This document shows, one piece after another, positions 27,954 to 37,372 of a stretch of 64,000 nucleotides of DNA. This DNA is from Hyphomicrobiaceae bacterium. GTDB taxonomy: Bacteria; Pseudomonadota; Alphaproteobacteria; Rhizobiales; Hyphomicrobiaceae. The notes beneath the pieces are model-generated. The model did no database searches and was not told where the DNA came from. It saw nothing but the letters and a program-made list of their open reading frames with translations. How positions within the stretch are numbered: the first letter of the stretch is position 1; the number at the start of each line of letters is the position of its first letter. The stretch spans positions 124,001 to 188,000 of the forward strand of contig JALHMC010000002.1 of the NCBI GenBank assembly GCA_022844225.1, in the 5' to 3' direction. The position numbers and the translations under genes were made by a program.

Positions 27954-27980
27954 GGGCCGACCGCAACTTGCAGTCGGCCC
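27954..27980 (-). terminator. Hairpin downstream of sdhA
   Basis: A perfect 8-bp stem GGGCCGAC / GTCGGCCC with an 11-base loop lies just beyond the sdhA stop. The following minus-strand sequence has few Ts, so it is a terminator of moderate quality. It marks sdhA as the last gene of its transcript. Confidence 0.5.
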
Positions 27981-27988
27981 CGCCGCTA

Positions 27989-29833
27989 TCAGTACACCCG
28001 CGCCTTCGGCTCGATGTACTTCATCTCGTTGGTGAGCGTGTAGGTGTGGACGGGACGATAGTCGATCGTCACTTGACGCTTGGCGTCATCCGCCCAAGTC
28101 AGAGTGTGCTTCATCCATTCCTTGTCGTCGCGATCCGGATGGTCCTCGCGGGCGTGTGCGCCGCGGCTTTCCTTCCGATTCTCGGCGGCGTGCATGGTAA
28201 CGGCCGCCTGAGCGATAAGGTTGTCGTACTCGAGCGTCTCGATCAGGTCCGAGTTCCAGATCAATGATCGATCGGTGACGGCTATGTCGTCGGTGCCTTT
28301 CCAGACCTCGGTGATCTGCTGGCATCCCTCCTTCAGCACGGGCCCGTCGCGGAAGACGGCGCAGTTCGACTGCATGATCCGCTGCATCCGCAGGCGCAAC
28401 GCCGATGTCGGTGTGCCGCCTTTGGCGTTCCGGAAATGATCGAGACGCGAGACCGCGAGCTCGCCGGCATCCCTGGGCAAATCCTGATGAGCGGTGCCCT
28501 TCTCCGTTGTGTCCGCAGCGCGCAAACCAGCGGCCCGACCAAAGACGACGAGGTCGATCAGAGAGTTGGAACCGAGTCGGTTGGCGCCGTGAACCGACAC
28601 GCAGGCCGCCTCTCCGATCGCCATCAGGCCCGGAACTACGTGGTCGGGATTGCCGCCGAGCTTGGTGAGCACCTCGCCGTGGAAGTTGGTGGGGATGCCA
28701 CCCATGTTGTAGTGCACGGTCGGCAGTACCGGGATCGGCTCGCGTCTGAGATCGACGCCGGCAAAGATCTTGGCGCTTTCCGTGATGCCCGGCAGTCGCT
28801 CAGCCAGGATCTTCGGATCGAGATGGTCGAGGTGCAGGAAAATGTGGTCCTTGTCGGGACCCACACCGCGCCCTTCGCGAATCTCGATCGTCATGGAGCG
28901 CGAAACGACATCGCGCGATGCCAGATCCTTAACGTGCGGTGCGTATCGCTCCATGAAGCGCTCGCCGTTGGCGTTGGTGAGATAGCCACCTTCGCCGCGA
29001 CTGCCCTCAGTGATGAGCACGCCAGCGCCATAAATGCCGGTCGGGTGGAACTGCACGAATTCCATGTCCTCGAGTGGCAAGCCGGCACGAAGGACCATGG
29101 CGTTGCCGTCGCCCGTGCAGGTGTGTGCGGACGTGCAGGAGAAGTAGGCCCGCCCATAGCCGCCGGTCGCGAGAATGGTCTTCTTCGCCCGGAACCGGTG
29201 CAACGAACCATCTTCGAGGCAGAGCGCGACGACGCCGCGGCACACTCCGTCCTGATCCATGATCAGGTCGATGGCGAAATACTCGATGAAGAACTCGGCG
29301 GAGTGCCGCAACGACTGTCCATAGAGCGTGTGCAGCATTGCGTGTCCGGTACGGTCCGCCGCGGCGCACGTGCGTTGCGCGGGCGGCCCTTCACCGAATT
29401 GGGTCGTCATGCCACCAAAAGGTCGCTGATAGATGCGGCCGTCCTCGGTCCGGCTGAACGGAACACCGTAGTGCTCCATTTCATAAACGGCCTGTGGAGC
29501 ATTCCGGCACAGGTACTCGATGGCGTCCTGATCACCGAGCCAGTCGGCGCCCTTGACGGTGTCGTACATGTGCCAGCGCCAGTCGTCCTGGCCCATGTTG
29601 CCAAGAGCCGCCGCCACGCCACCTTGAGCCGCGACCGTGTGCGAACGCGTCGGGAAGACCTTGCTGATGCAGGCCGTCTTCAAGCCTGCTTCCGCACAAC
29701 CGAGCGTTGCCCGCAGGCCCGCGCCGCCGGCGCCTACCACCACAACGTCGTATGTGTGATCGACGAAAGGATAGGCCTTGCCGTTGACAGCGGGCTTGGC
29801 AACGCCGTTCGCGCTCTTGTTTGTTGCGTTCAT
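27989..29833 (-). CDS. sdhA: Succinate dehydrogenase flavoprotein subunit
   Basis: Oxidises succinate to fumarate with covalently bound FAD, in complex II and the TCA cycle. 614 residues. The FAD motif [15 protein letters not shown], the FAD-linking histidine in [19 protein letters not shown], and the catalytic region [16 protein letters not shown] are all present, and the protein ends KARVY like other SdhA. It begins 3 bases after sdhD. No sdhB follows. Confidence 0.98.
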   Translation of the reverse strand: MNATNKSANGVAKPAVNGKAYPFVDHTYDVVVVGAGGAGLRATLGCAEAGLKTACISKVFPTRSHTVAAQGGVAAALGNMGQDDWRWHMYDTVKGADWLGDQDAIEYLCRNAPQAVYEMEHYGVPFSRTEDGRIYQRPFGGMTTQFGEGPPAQRTCAAADRTGHAMLHTLYGQSLRHSAEFFIEYFAIDLIMDQDGVCRGVVALCLEDGSLHRFRAKKTILATGGYGRAYFSCTSAHTCTGDGNAMVLRAGLPLEDMEFVQFHPTGIYGAGVLITEGSRGEGGYLTNANGERFMERYAPHVKDLASRDVVSRSMTIEIREGRGVGPDKDHIFLHLDHLDPKILAERLPGITESAKIFAGVDLRREPIPVLPTVHYNMGGIPTNFHGEVLTKLGGNPDHVVPGLMAIGEAACVSVHGANRLGSNSLIDLVVFGRAAGLRAADTTEKGTAHQDLPRDAGELAVSRLDHFRNAKGGTPTSALRLRMQRIMQSNCAVFRDGPVLKEGCQQITEVWKGTDDIAVTDRSLIWNSDLIETLEYDNLIAQAAVTMHAAENRKESRGAHAREDHPDRDDKEWMKHTLTWADDAKRQVTIDYRPVHTYTLTNEMKYIEPKARVY

Positions 29834-29836
29834 CGC

Positions 29837-30256
29837 TCAGGCCCCGAATGAGAGTTTAGCGACCGCATATACGCAGGTCAGGCCGACGAGGATCACGAAA
29901 AAGGTGTTCAGCATGAGCAGCAACACCTTGCGCCCTTCAGAGTGGAAATAATCCTCGATGATCGTCTGCATCCCAAGCCGCATGTGAACCATGCCGGACA
30001 GGACCAGCAGAAGCAGCGGCAGAGACAGCAGCGGGCTTTTCATCGCTGTCTTGACGGTCGCATAGTCGGCACCAGCCAGCCGTGCGATCTGAAGGAGTAC
30101 GACGACGACCAGGACAAAGTTGGAAACGGCCGTGACGCGTTGCAGCCAGAAATGGTCGGTGCCGCTCTTGGCGGATCCCAGCCCACGGGCCTTGGCGAGC
30201 GGCGTCCTGATACGCGCCTCAGTGGGACTGGGCGTCGGGCGAAGTGTCGTGCTCAT
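29837..30256 (-). CDS. sdhD: Succinate dehydrogenase membrane anchor subunit
   Basis: A small heme-b/quinone anchor of complex II, 139 residues from the ATG at 30256. It has an N-terminal soluble lead with HFWLQRVTAVSNFVL and three membrane helices. SGMVHMRLGMQTIIEDYFHSEGRK carries the conserved histidines. Only 2 bases separate it from sdhC. Confidence 0.95.
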   Translation of the reverse strand: MSTTLRPTPSPTEARIRTPLAKARGLGSAKSGTDHFWLQRVTAVSNFVLVVVVLLQIARLAGADYATVKTAMKSPLLSLPLLLLVLSGMVHMRLGMQTIIEDYFHSEGRKVLLLMLNTFFVILVGLTCVYAVAKLSFGA

Positions 30257-30258
30257 GA

Positions 30259-30672
30259 TCAGATCCCCCCGCGCATGCTGAGACCCCAGATCCACAGCAT
30301 CACGGTCAGCGCCAGCGACAGGATAATCGTGCCCCAGGACAGCCGGTCCACCGACGCAAGATCAAAGCCGCGCCCCGTATCCCAGATGAGATGACGAATA
30401 CCACCGATCATATGGTGCAGGAGTGCCCAGGAGTAGCCCAGCAGCACTATCAACCCGAGAGGTGAGCCCATTATGCCATTGACATAAGCGAAGTAGTCCG
30501 GCCCGGAAGCAATAGCCACCAACCACCACGCCAGCAGCAAGGTACCCACGTACAGGGCGGCACCGGTGATTCGATGCACGATCGACATCACCATATTGAT
30601 CAGAGGACTATAGATCTGCAGGTGCGGTGATAGCGGCCGCGCTTTGGGTCGCTGCATATCGGCATTCGCCAT
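30259..30672 (-). CDS. sdhC: Succinate dehydrogenase cytochrome b556 subunit
   Basis: The other complex II anchor, 137 residues from the ATG at 30672 with GGAGAG upstream. The N-terminal RPLSPHLQIYSPLINMVMSIVHRITG is the family signature and HHMIGGIRHLIWDTG contains the heme ligand histidine. Three membrane helices are visible. It starts the operon sdhC-sdhD-sdhA. Confidence 0.97.
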   Translation of the reverse strand: MANADMQRPKARPLSPHLQIYSPLINMVMSIVHRITGAALYVGTLLLAWWLVAIASGPDYFAYVNGIMGSPLGLIVLLGYSWALLHHMIGGIRHLIWDTGRGFDLASVDRLSWGTIILSLALTVMLWIWGLSMRGGI

Positions 30673-30886
30673 CAGGTCGTCTCTCCACCGGCGCAATTTG
30701 TGAGCGTGACTTATTAGCGTGGCACACTGTTGCCGGCAAATGCTATCGAGCCCGCAGTGCCAAACTCGGCCCAAGCTATCCAAGAAAATCGATCGCGGGC
30801 ATTCAATGGGGCTTACCGAGCGCATCATTTATGCGCAGCGCGGATCAGCCCTGGCGGCGCGTGGCTTCGCCAATCGGGAACGTCGA

Positions 30887-31858
30887 TCAGTCCAAAGCGC
30901 CTACGATCGCCCGTCCGAGCCCCGTCCCACTCTCGAACGCGTGCTCGGCCATCCGCCCCAGGCACCAGTCCCCTGCCACGCCGACCCGATGCTGCGACGA
31001 GAACAGGTATGTCTCGCCGAGCGCATCGTCCACGATCCCATGGCGCCAAAGATGTGCCGAGATCTGAGCGGGCCTGATCGGTGGCAAGTTCAGGATATTG
31101 CACACCTCGTTCCACAGTTCGGAGGCAACAACCTCGGATTCGACGTCTTCGGTTTCCCGTGTCCACGTCGGCGACGCGTGGATCACGATGTGATCGCCCC
31201 GCGACGGCCGCCCCGGCTTGGCATTGTTACGGGCCACCCAGCGCACCACCTCGGACATGTCCGAGAACACGTCCTGTGTCGGGAACGCGCGCTCCTCGAG
31301 GCGCACCAGAACCGCCCAGCACGGCGATACGCGGACGCGCTCCAAGGGTCGTGCCAACTCTTCGAGGCGGCCGATCAGGAGGCTCGCCTCGGGCGCCGGA
31401 GTTGCAACCGCTACCGAATGAAACGGCCCGGCTCGCGACTCATCCTCAAACCAGATCTGCCAGCCCTTCTCGTCGCGCTGGAGCGTATGCACTCGCCGAT
31501 CAGTGTGCAGACGCACGCCCTCGGCCAGCGGCCGGACGAGGGAACTCATCCCGGGTGTCCCGACGAACCACGGCATCAGCTGGCTGGCGGAGTCGCCATT
31601 GGCGGCAGTGGGCACCCATCGTGTGGCATAGGCCGAGCCCGTCAGCTCGTCGAGATAGGTACGAAATCGATCCGAGCGCGCTGTCACATATTGAGCGCCG
31701 TGGTCGAATGGAACCAGGCCGAGACGCGTCGTGGCCATACGCCCGCCTATGATCCGGTCCTGCTCGAAGACCTCCACATAGCAGCCTGCGCGGCGCAGCA
31801 CCCGCGCGCACGCAAGACCGGCAATACCGGCGCCGATAACTGCGACCTTCTTCGTCAC
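30887..31858 (-). CDS. Renalase-like FAD-dependent oxidoreductase
   Basis: 323 residues with the N-terminal dinucleotide fold KKVAVIGAGIAGLACARVL, FEQDRIIGGRMATTRL and DHGAQYVTARSDRF, then the C-terminal FAD contact VGVAGDWCLGRMAEHAFESG. This is the pattern of bacterial renalase/amine-oxidase-like flavoproteins. A GTG at 31858 with GAGG upstream is preferred; an in-frame start at 31897 is possible. It runs downstream of mesaconyl-CoA hydratase on the same strand. The substrate is not known. Confidence 0.85.
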   Translation of the reverse strand: MTKKVAVIGAGIAGLACARVLRRAGCYVEVFEQDRIIGGRMATTRLGLVPFDHGAQYVTARSDRFRTYLDELTGSAYATRWVPTAANGDSASQLMPWFVGTPGMSSLVRPLAEGVRLHTDRRVHTLQRDEKGWQIWFEDESRAGPFHSVAVATPAPEASLLIGRLEELARPLERVRVSPCWAVLVRLEERAFPTQDVFSDMSEVVRWVARNNAKPGRPSRGDHIVIHASPTWTRETEDVESEVVASELWNEVCNILNLPPIRPAQISAHLWRHGIVDDALGETYLFSSQHRVGVAGDWCLGRMAEHAFESGTGLGRAIVGALD

Positions 31859-32019
31859 AAAGGGCCTCACTAAGGCCGCCACTACCCAAACGGCCAAACC
31901 CGAATGTGGGGTGCACGGCTCTTTCTCGAGCCCTCAACTTCGCATGCATCGCCTACTCTAAGGTTAATGAAACGATGCCGGTGGTTGCTTGCTGGCACAT
32001 TCGACACGTCGGTGCGTTT

Positions 32020-33081
32020 TCAACGCGGCATCGCGACCCAATAGTCCAGATCGAGGATCACGCCTTCGGTCGGGCTGGCCGGCTCGGACGGTGATGGGAA
32101 GCTCGAGCAATTCACGTTCTTGGTCGCAACGGTTCTCAACCTGAGTGCACCAATATCGCTCCGCCCCGGAAGTGCTTCTCGTTCGAGCACCTCGGACCAT
32201 GCGTAGACGGTGTCCCCCGCGAACGCCGGCGCCGCATGACGTCCGGCATTGATTGCAGCCACATGAAACGCATTGGCCAAACCATTAAACGACAGGGCCC
32301 GCGCCAGCGAAATCACCACGCCGCCGTAGACCAGACGCCGCTTGAAGCGCCCCTGCCCCTCGGTGTGCTGGTTAAAATGAACTTTGGCCGTATTCTGATA
32401 GAGGCGGGTCGCCAGCTGGTGCTCTGCCTCCTCGATCGTCATGCCGTCGATGTGATCGATACGCTCTCCGACCTGATAGTCACCCCATACGAACGATGAT
32501 CCGGCGAGCGTGCGGTCGTAGGCGCGGATATCGATGGGAGGAACTGCCTTGCAGATGGCGGCTGCTGCGACATGCGACGGCAGCGCCGGAACGACGGCCT
32601 CGGCCACGATCGCCGCCTGGTCACGCTTGCGGACCATAACCCAGCGCGCGAAGGTGAGGACAGCCTCACCGCGCTGATTGTGCCCTGTCGAACGCACGTA
32701 GACCACGCCCGACTCTTTGTTGGAGTTTTCGCGAAGGCCAATAATATCGGTCGTCGCGGAGAGCGTGTCGCCCGGATATACGGGCTCGAGAAACCGCACG
32801 TCCGCATACCCGAGATTTGCGATCGCGTTGAGGGAGAGGTCCGGAACCGTCTTGCCGAACACAACGTGGAATACCAGCATGTCGTCGAGCGGCGCGCGCG
32901 GGTAGCCGATCGAGCAAGCCATTGCGTCCGACGATTGAACGGCGAAGCGGTTGCCGTAGCAGGCTTGGTAAACAGACGCGTCCCCCAGCGTAACAGTCCG
33001 CGGCGTTGCGTGACGGATCACCATTCCGACGCGGAAGTCCTCAAAATAATTGCCGGTGGTTGATTTTGCGGTCGGGGGCAT
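32020..33081 (-). CDS. mch: Mesaconyl-CoA hydratase (ethylmalonyl-CoA pathway)
   Basis: Hydrates mesaconyl-C1-CoA to beta-methylmalyl-CoA. The 353 residues form a double hot-dog (MaoC) protein. The N-terminal FEDFRVGMVIRHATPRTVT, LGYADVRFLEPVYPGDTLSA and VYVRSTGHNQRGE, and the second-half ATRLYQNTAKVHFNQH and SLARALSFNGLANAFHVAAIN, are what I recognise as the characteristic sequence of this enzyme. AAGGAG precedes the ATG. With methylsuccinyl-CoA dehydrogenase at 60186 it is strong evidence that the organism runs the EMC pathway for C2 assimilation. Symbols mch and mcd are both used for this enzyme. Confidence 0.92.
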   Translation of the reverse strand: MPPTAKSTTGNYFEDFRVGMVIRHATPRTVTLGDASVYQACYGNRFAVQSSDAMACSIGYPRAPLDDMLVFHVVFGKTVPDLSLNAIANLGYADVRFLEPVYPGDTLSATTDIIGLRENSNKESGVVYVRSTGHNQRGEAVLTFARWVMVRKRDQAAIVAEAVVPALPSHVAAAAICKAVPPIDIRAYDRTLAGSSFVWGDYQVGERIDHIDGMTIEEAEHQLATRLYQNTAKVHFNQHTEGQGRFKRRLVYGGVVISLARALSFNGLANAFHVAAINAGRHAAPAFAGDTVYAWSEVLEREALPGRSDIGALRLRTVATKNVNCSSFPSPSEPASPTEGVILDLDYWVAMPR

Positions 33082-33352
33082 GCCTACTGCTCCTTCTTCG
33101 TGCCCACCGGCTCATCCTGAGCAGGGCGAGACACTCGGCTCCGATCGTGACCCTTGCGGCGTGGCATCGCTGGCGTCAACATGGCCGAGGGTCACGTCAG
33201 CTTCCACTCCGATGCCGTCTCATCGAAAGGCCGCCGCCGAACGGACTGATTTGTCCGGACGGGTTGGCGGCAGGCATCAAGCCGTGTAATCCTACCTTGT
33301 AACCCTTCCAAACCAGACCAGTCAGCGAAGCTCATCCAAGAGGCAACCACGC

Positions 33353-34213
33353 ATGCGATACGAGTCACCGGATACCCTTGAGGCCGCAGCCAAGCTCCTT
33401 GCGTCGGAAAGCGGCGAGGCGCGCATTCTGGCAGGCGGAACGGACCTTCTCGTCCAGATTCGCGCTGAGGTCCTCAGCCCCGCTCTAGTCGTCGACATCA
33501 AGAAGGTCGCCGAGACGCGGGCCATCAAGGAAGAGGCGGGCGGCTTCCGCATCGGCGCGGCCGTCACTGGTGCCGAACTCAAAGAGCATTCCGCGCTCAA
33601 GAAGGTTTGGCCCGGCCTCGTAGAGGCGGCCAACCTGATCGGCTCCACTCAAGTCCAGGGCCGTGCCTCACTGGGCGGCAATCTGTGCAATGGCTCGCCT
33701 GCCGCAGACAGCGTGCCAGCGATGATCGCGGCCGGTGCGATCGCCTCGATCGTGGGTCCCAATGGGCGTCGTGACCTCAAGGTCGAGGACATCATGCTCG
33801 CCCCGCGTAAGCTCGCCCTGCAAAAAGGCGAGATCATCGCCTCGTTCCTGTTGCCGAAGCGCGCGCCGCATTCGGGAGATGCCTATCTCCGCTTCATTCC
33901 ACGCACGGAGATGGACATCGCTGTCGTCGGCTGCGGCGTCAGTCTGACGCTCGATGGCTCAGGTACCTGCACGGCAGCCCGGGTCGGCCTCGGCGCCGTC
34001 GCGGCACGTCCGTTGCTGGTCGAGGACGCGGCCAAGGCTCTTGTTGGAACGAAGGTCGATGACGCGGCCCTCGAGAAGATGGCTGCTGCAGCTCGCGCTG
34101 CCTGCAAACCAATCGACGACAAGCGCGGCACGATTGAATTCCGGACCGACGTGGCGGGCGTGCTCGCCAAGAGAACTGCACTGATCGCGCTCGAGCGCGC
34201 GAGGAAGGCCTAA
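33353..34213 (+). CDS. Molybdenum hydroxylase, FAD-binding medium subunit (CoxM/XdhB-like)
   Basis: 286 residues of the FAD-PCMH fold: MRYESPDTLEAAAKLL, the FAD loop ILAGGTDLLVQIR, and GRASLGGNLCNGSPAADSVPA, followed by the CO-dehydrogenase flavoprotein C-terminal domain. It passes electrons from the 2Fe-2S subunit to the acceptor. It is first in an M-S-L ordered operon, with 2 bases to the next gene. Confidence 0.95.
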   Translation: MRYESPDTLEAAAKLLASESGEARILAGGTDLLVQIRAEVLSPALVVDIKKVAETRAIKEEAGGFRIGAAVTGAELKEHSALKKVWPGLVEAANLIGSTQVQGRASLGGNLCNGSPAADSVPAMIAAGAIASIVGPNGRRDLKVEDIMLAPRKLALQKGEIIASFLLPKRAPHSGDAYLRFIPRTEMDIAVVGCGVSLTLDGSGTCTAARVGLGAVAARPLLVEDAAKALVGTKVDDAALEKMAAAARAACKPIDDKRGTIEFRTDVAGVLAKRTALIALERARKA

Positions 34214-34215
34214 CG

Positions 34216-34689
34216 ATGAAACACCACGTAACAACGACAGTTAACGGTGACGAGGTCGAGTTCCTGTGCGAAACCGAGCAGACCCTGCTCGACTGTCTCC
34301 GGGACGAACTTGAGCTCACGGGCACCAAGGAAGGTTGCGGCTCCGGCGACTGCGGAGCCTGCAGTGTTCTTCTGGACGGTCGCCTCGTCTGCTCCTGCCT
34401 CGTGCTCGGTGTCGAGACGAACGGCAAGAAGATCGAGACGATCGAGGGCATGGCAACGGGCGACAAGTTGCACCCGCTCCAGCGCAAGTTCCTCGAGCAT
34501 GCGGCGCTGCAGTGCGGCATCTGCACGCCGGGCGTACTGGTCGCTGCCAAGTCGCTGCTCGAGAAGAATCCGAATCCGACGGAGACGGAGGTCCGCTACT
34601 GGCTTGCCGGCAATCTCTGCCGGTGCACCGGTTACGACAAGATCATCCGTGCCGTGATGGATGCCGCTGCCGAGATGCGAGGAGCCTGA
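34216..34689 (+). CDS. Molybdenum hydroxylase, 2Fe-2S small subunit (CoxS-like)
   Basis: 157 residues with two iron-sulfur clusters. The plant-type ferredoxin site is CGSGDCGACSVLLDGRLVCSC and the helical C-terminal site is QCGICTPG and NLCRCTGY. The order and length are typical for aerobic xanthine-dehydrogenase-family small subunits. It lies between the FAD and molybdopterin subunits. Confidence 0.97.
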   Translation: MKHHVTTTVNGDEVEFLCETEQTLLDCLRDELELTGTKEGCGSGDCGACSVLLDGRLVCSCLVLGVETNGKKIETIEGMATGDKLHPLQRKFLEHAALQCGICTPGVLVAAKSLLEKNPNPTETEVRYWLAGNLCRCTGYDKIIRAVMDAAAEMRGA

Positions 34690-34693
34690 TCAC

Positions 34694-36973
34694 ATGCAGG
34701 AGCGAGTGAAGAGCCCCAAGTTCGATGTCGTCGGTACGCGCCCCGTGCGTCCCGATGGTGCCGACAAGGTGACCGGCCGCGCCAAATATGGTGCGGACCA
34801 CAATGTTGCCGGCCAGTTGGTCGGCAAAGTGCTGAGGTCGCCCCATCCGCACGCCCGCATCAAGTCGATCGACACTTCGGCAGCGCTGGCGATGACCGGC
34901 GTCAAGGCCGTGGTCACGCGTGACGACTTCAAGGATCAGTCCTCGGAATTCGTTCCTGCAGGCGAGATGCTCGTCAACTATCGCGACGTCGTGCGCAACG
35001 TCATGGCACGCGAGAAGGTCCTGTTCGAGGGCCATCCCGTTGCCGCGGTGGCCGCAACGAGCGAATCGGTCGCTCGTGCGGCTTTGCGAGCGATCAAGGT
35101 CGAGTACGAGATCCTTCCGCATGTGATCGATGTCGTCGAGGCCATGAAGCCGGACGCCCCGATCGTCGAGGACGGCATGATCACGGTCGGCGTCACTCCG
35201 CCGCCGACCAAGCCGTCCAACGTCGCAAAGCGCGTTGAGTTCGTCCTGGGTGACATCGAGAAGGGCTTCAAGGAGGCCGATCTCGTCATCGAGCGCGAGT
35301 TCAATACGAAGCCTGTGCACCAGGGCTACATCGAGCCTCATGCTTGCGTTGCCAGCGTATCCGAGGACGGCACGGCGGAGTTGTGGACGACGACCCAGGG
35401 CCACTGGATCGCACGTGCGCACTGCGCCCGCCTGCTCGGGTGGGACATGACCAAGTTGCGTGTCACGTCATCCGAGATTGGCGGCGGCTTCGGGGGCAAG
35501 ACGGTCGTCTACCTCGAACCCTTAGCGCTGGCGCTCTCGGCAAAGACGCACCGGCCGGTCAAGATGGCGATGACGCGCGAGGAGGTTTTCAAGGCTTCCG
35601 GTCCGACCTCGGGTGCCAATGTCTGGGTGAAGATGGGCGTCAAGAAAGACGGCACCATCACCGCTGGCGAAGCCGTCCTGAAATATCAGGCCGGATGCTT
35701 CCAGGGGTCGCCCGTGCAACCAGGTTGCATGTGCGCATTCGCTCCCTACGACCTCGCTAACGTCAAGGTCGTCGGCTTCGATGTCCTCTCGAACCGGCCC
35801 AAGGTCGCTGCCTATCGCGCTCCTGGTGGCCCGATTTCCGAGTACGCCGTCGAAAGCGTGGTCGATGAGATCGCGGAAAAGCTCGGCATGTGCCCGATCG
35901 AACTGCGTCTCAAGAATGCCGCGAAGGAAGGCACGAAGGCTGCCTACGGCCCGAAGTTCGGTCCTGTCGGAATGGTCGAGTGCCTCGAGGCAGCCAAGGG
36001 CAGCCCGCACTGGAAGGCTCCGCTCGGCAAGAACCAGGGACGGGGCATCGCCGCCGGATTCTGGTTCAACATCGGTGGCGAGACGACCGTCAATCTGCAA
36101 CTCAACGAAGACGGGACGCTCACGCTCATGGCCGGTACGCCGGACATTGGCGGTTTGCGCGCCTCGCTCGCCATGATGGCGGCCGAGGAGTTGAAGATCC
36201 CGTACGAGAAGGTTCGGCCGATCATCGCCGACACCTCATCTCTCGGCTACAACTTCGTCACCGGAGGCAGCCGCTCGACGTTCTCGAGCGGTCTGGCGAC
36301 GGTCGAGGCGGCCCGCTCGATCATCAAGCAGGCCTGTGGACGCGCCGCCAAACTTTGGGAGATCCCCGAGGATGCGGTCACCTGGGAGAGCGGTGAGATC
36401 AAGCCTGCCGGCGACAACGCCGGTAAGTTCAAGCCGATGACCCTTACCGACATCGCCAAGGTGGCGGGCAAGACTGGTGGCTCCATCGTCGGCGTCGGTG
36501 CCATCTCGGCACAGGGCGCAGCTCCGAGCTTCGGCGTGCACATCGCCGACAGTGAGGTCGATCCCGACACCGGAAAGCTGACCATCACCCGTTATACGGT
36601 GATCCAAGATGCCGGAATTGCGATCCACCCGGCCTATGTGGAAGGCCAATACCAAGGCGGTGCCGCGCAGGGCATCGGCTGGGCCCTTAACGAGGAGTAC
36701 ATCTACGGCGACGACGGCAAGCTCCAGAACGCCGGCTTCCTCGACTATCGCATTCCTGTCGCCTCGGACCTTCCGATGATCGAGACGATCATCGTCGAGG
36801 TGCCGAACCCACGCCACCCGTACGGCGTGCGCGGCATCGGCGAGACGGCGATCGTGCCGCCCATGGCGGCGATCAACGCCTCGGCGGCGCGGGCTACGGG
36901 CGTGCGCATGTTCGAGTTGCCGCTGTCGCCGCCCAAGGTGTTGAAGGCGATGAAGGCAGCGAAGAAGGCCTAA
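34694..36973 (+). CDS. Molybdenum hydroxylase, molybdopterin-binding large subunit
   Basis: Carries the Mo-cytosine-dinucleotide centre; hydroxylates a carbon using water. 759 residues from the ATG at 34694, with GAGGAG upstream. Landmarks: GTRPVRPDGADKVTGRAKYGAD, GGGFGGK (263-269), and the catalytic Glu717 in VRGIGETAIVPP. The active-site loop reads AYRAPGG (373-379) rather than the AYxCSFR of form I CO dehydrogenase, so CO oxidation is excluded. The substrate is probably a heterocycle or acyl-CoA type molecule, not predictable from sequence. Cupin and MoaD-like genes follow. Confidence 0.95.
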   Translation: MQERVKSPKFDVVGTRPVRPDGADKVTGRAKYGADHNVAGQLVGKVLRSPHPHARIKSIDTSAALAMTGVKAVVTRDDFKDQSSEFVPAGEMLVNYRDVVRNVMAREKVLFEGHPVAAVAATSESVARAALRAIKVEYEILPHVIDVVEAMKPDAPIVEDGMITVGVTPPPTKPSNVAKRVEFVLGDIEKGFKEADLVIEREFNTKPVHQGYIEPHACVASVSEDGTAELWTTTQGHWIARAHCARLLGWDMTKLRVTSSEIGGGFGGKTVVYLEPLALALSAKTHRPVKMAMTREEVFKASGPTSGANVWVKMGVKKDGTITAGEAVLKYQAGCFQGSPVQPGCMCAFAPYDLANVKVVGFDVLSNRPKVAAYRAPGGPISEYAVESVVDEIAEKLGMCPIELRLKNAAKEGTKAAYGPKFGPVGMVECLEAAKGSPHWKAPLGKNQGRGIAAGFWFNIGGETTVNLQLNEDGTLTLMAGTPDIGGLRASLAMMAAEELKIPYEKVRPIIADTSSLGYNFVTGGSRSTFSSGLATVEAARSIIKQACGRAAKLWEIPEDAVTWESGEIKPAGDNAGKFKPMTLTDIAKVAGKTGGSIVGVGAISAQGAAPSFGVHIADSEVDPDTGKLTITRYTVIQDAGIAIHPAYVEGQYQGGAAQGIGWALNEEYIYGDDGKLQNAGFLDYRIPVASDLPMIETIIVEVPNPRHPYGVRGIGETAIVPPMAAINASAARATGVRMFELPLSPPKVLKAMKAAKKA

Positions 36974-37004
36974 GTCTTCTCAAGATAGCTGCTCGACAAA
37001 CACG

Positions 37005-37036
37005 GGCCGGTGCGGAATTCTGCACCGGCCTTTTTT
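37005..37036 (+). terminator. Strong Rho-independent terminator after the Mo hydroxylase
   Basis: A perfect 9-bp stem GGCCGGTGC / GCACCGGCC with an eight-base loop is followed by TTTTTTG. It ends only 22 bases before the next start codon. Confidence 0.9.
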
Positions 37037-37058
37037 GTGCGGCGCCAGGAGCTTCCTC

Positions 37059-37328
37059 ATGGACACCCAAGCCTTCGAAGCAGGCCTCAAGGCCGATGGT
37101 TACAGCGAGATCGAAAGGAAGCGCTACGAGCCGCGCCCGGCCAACGGCGAGCACGGTCATCACTTCTCGGTGCGAGGTCTCATTCTGGATGGAGCCTTCG
37201 TCGTGACGAAGGAAGGCGTCGAGCGGACGTTTCGACCCGGCGAGATTTTCGAGGTTGGTGCCGACACGATGCATTTCGAAGCGGTCGGGCCAAATGGCGT
37301 TGAACTGATCGTGGGACGGAAATACTGA
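37059..37328 (+). CDS. Small cupin-domain protein
   Basis: 89 residues forming one cupin barrel: EHGHHFSVRGLILDGAFVV supplies a HxH pair and RTFRPGEIFEVGADTMHFE the second half with a Glu-His pair, so a metal site is plausible. CAGGAG about 8 bases upstream supports the ATG. It lies immediately after the terminator of the Mo-hydroxylase operon and before a MoaD-like gene; its role there is unknown. Confidence 0.85.
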   Translation: MDTQAFEAGLKADGYSEIERKRYEPRPANGEHGHHFSVRGLILDGAFVVTKEGVERTFRPGEIFEVGADTMHFEAVGPNGVELIVGRKY

Positions 37329-37372
37329 CACACTGGTCCGTTGGATCAGTGCGGCAAGGGGAAGGAAGCACC

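Noticed and set aside
28436-29851. 471-codon plus-strand frame opposite sdhA
   Set aside because: Antisense to sdhA and without any recognisable domain.
33353-36973. Carbon monoxide dehydrogenase (coxMSL)
   Set aside because: The order matches, but the active-site loop AYRAPGG lacks the AYxCSFR signature of CO dehydrogenase.
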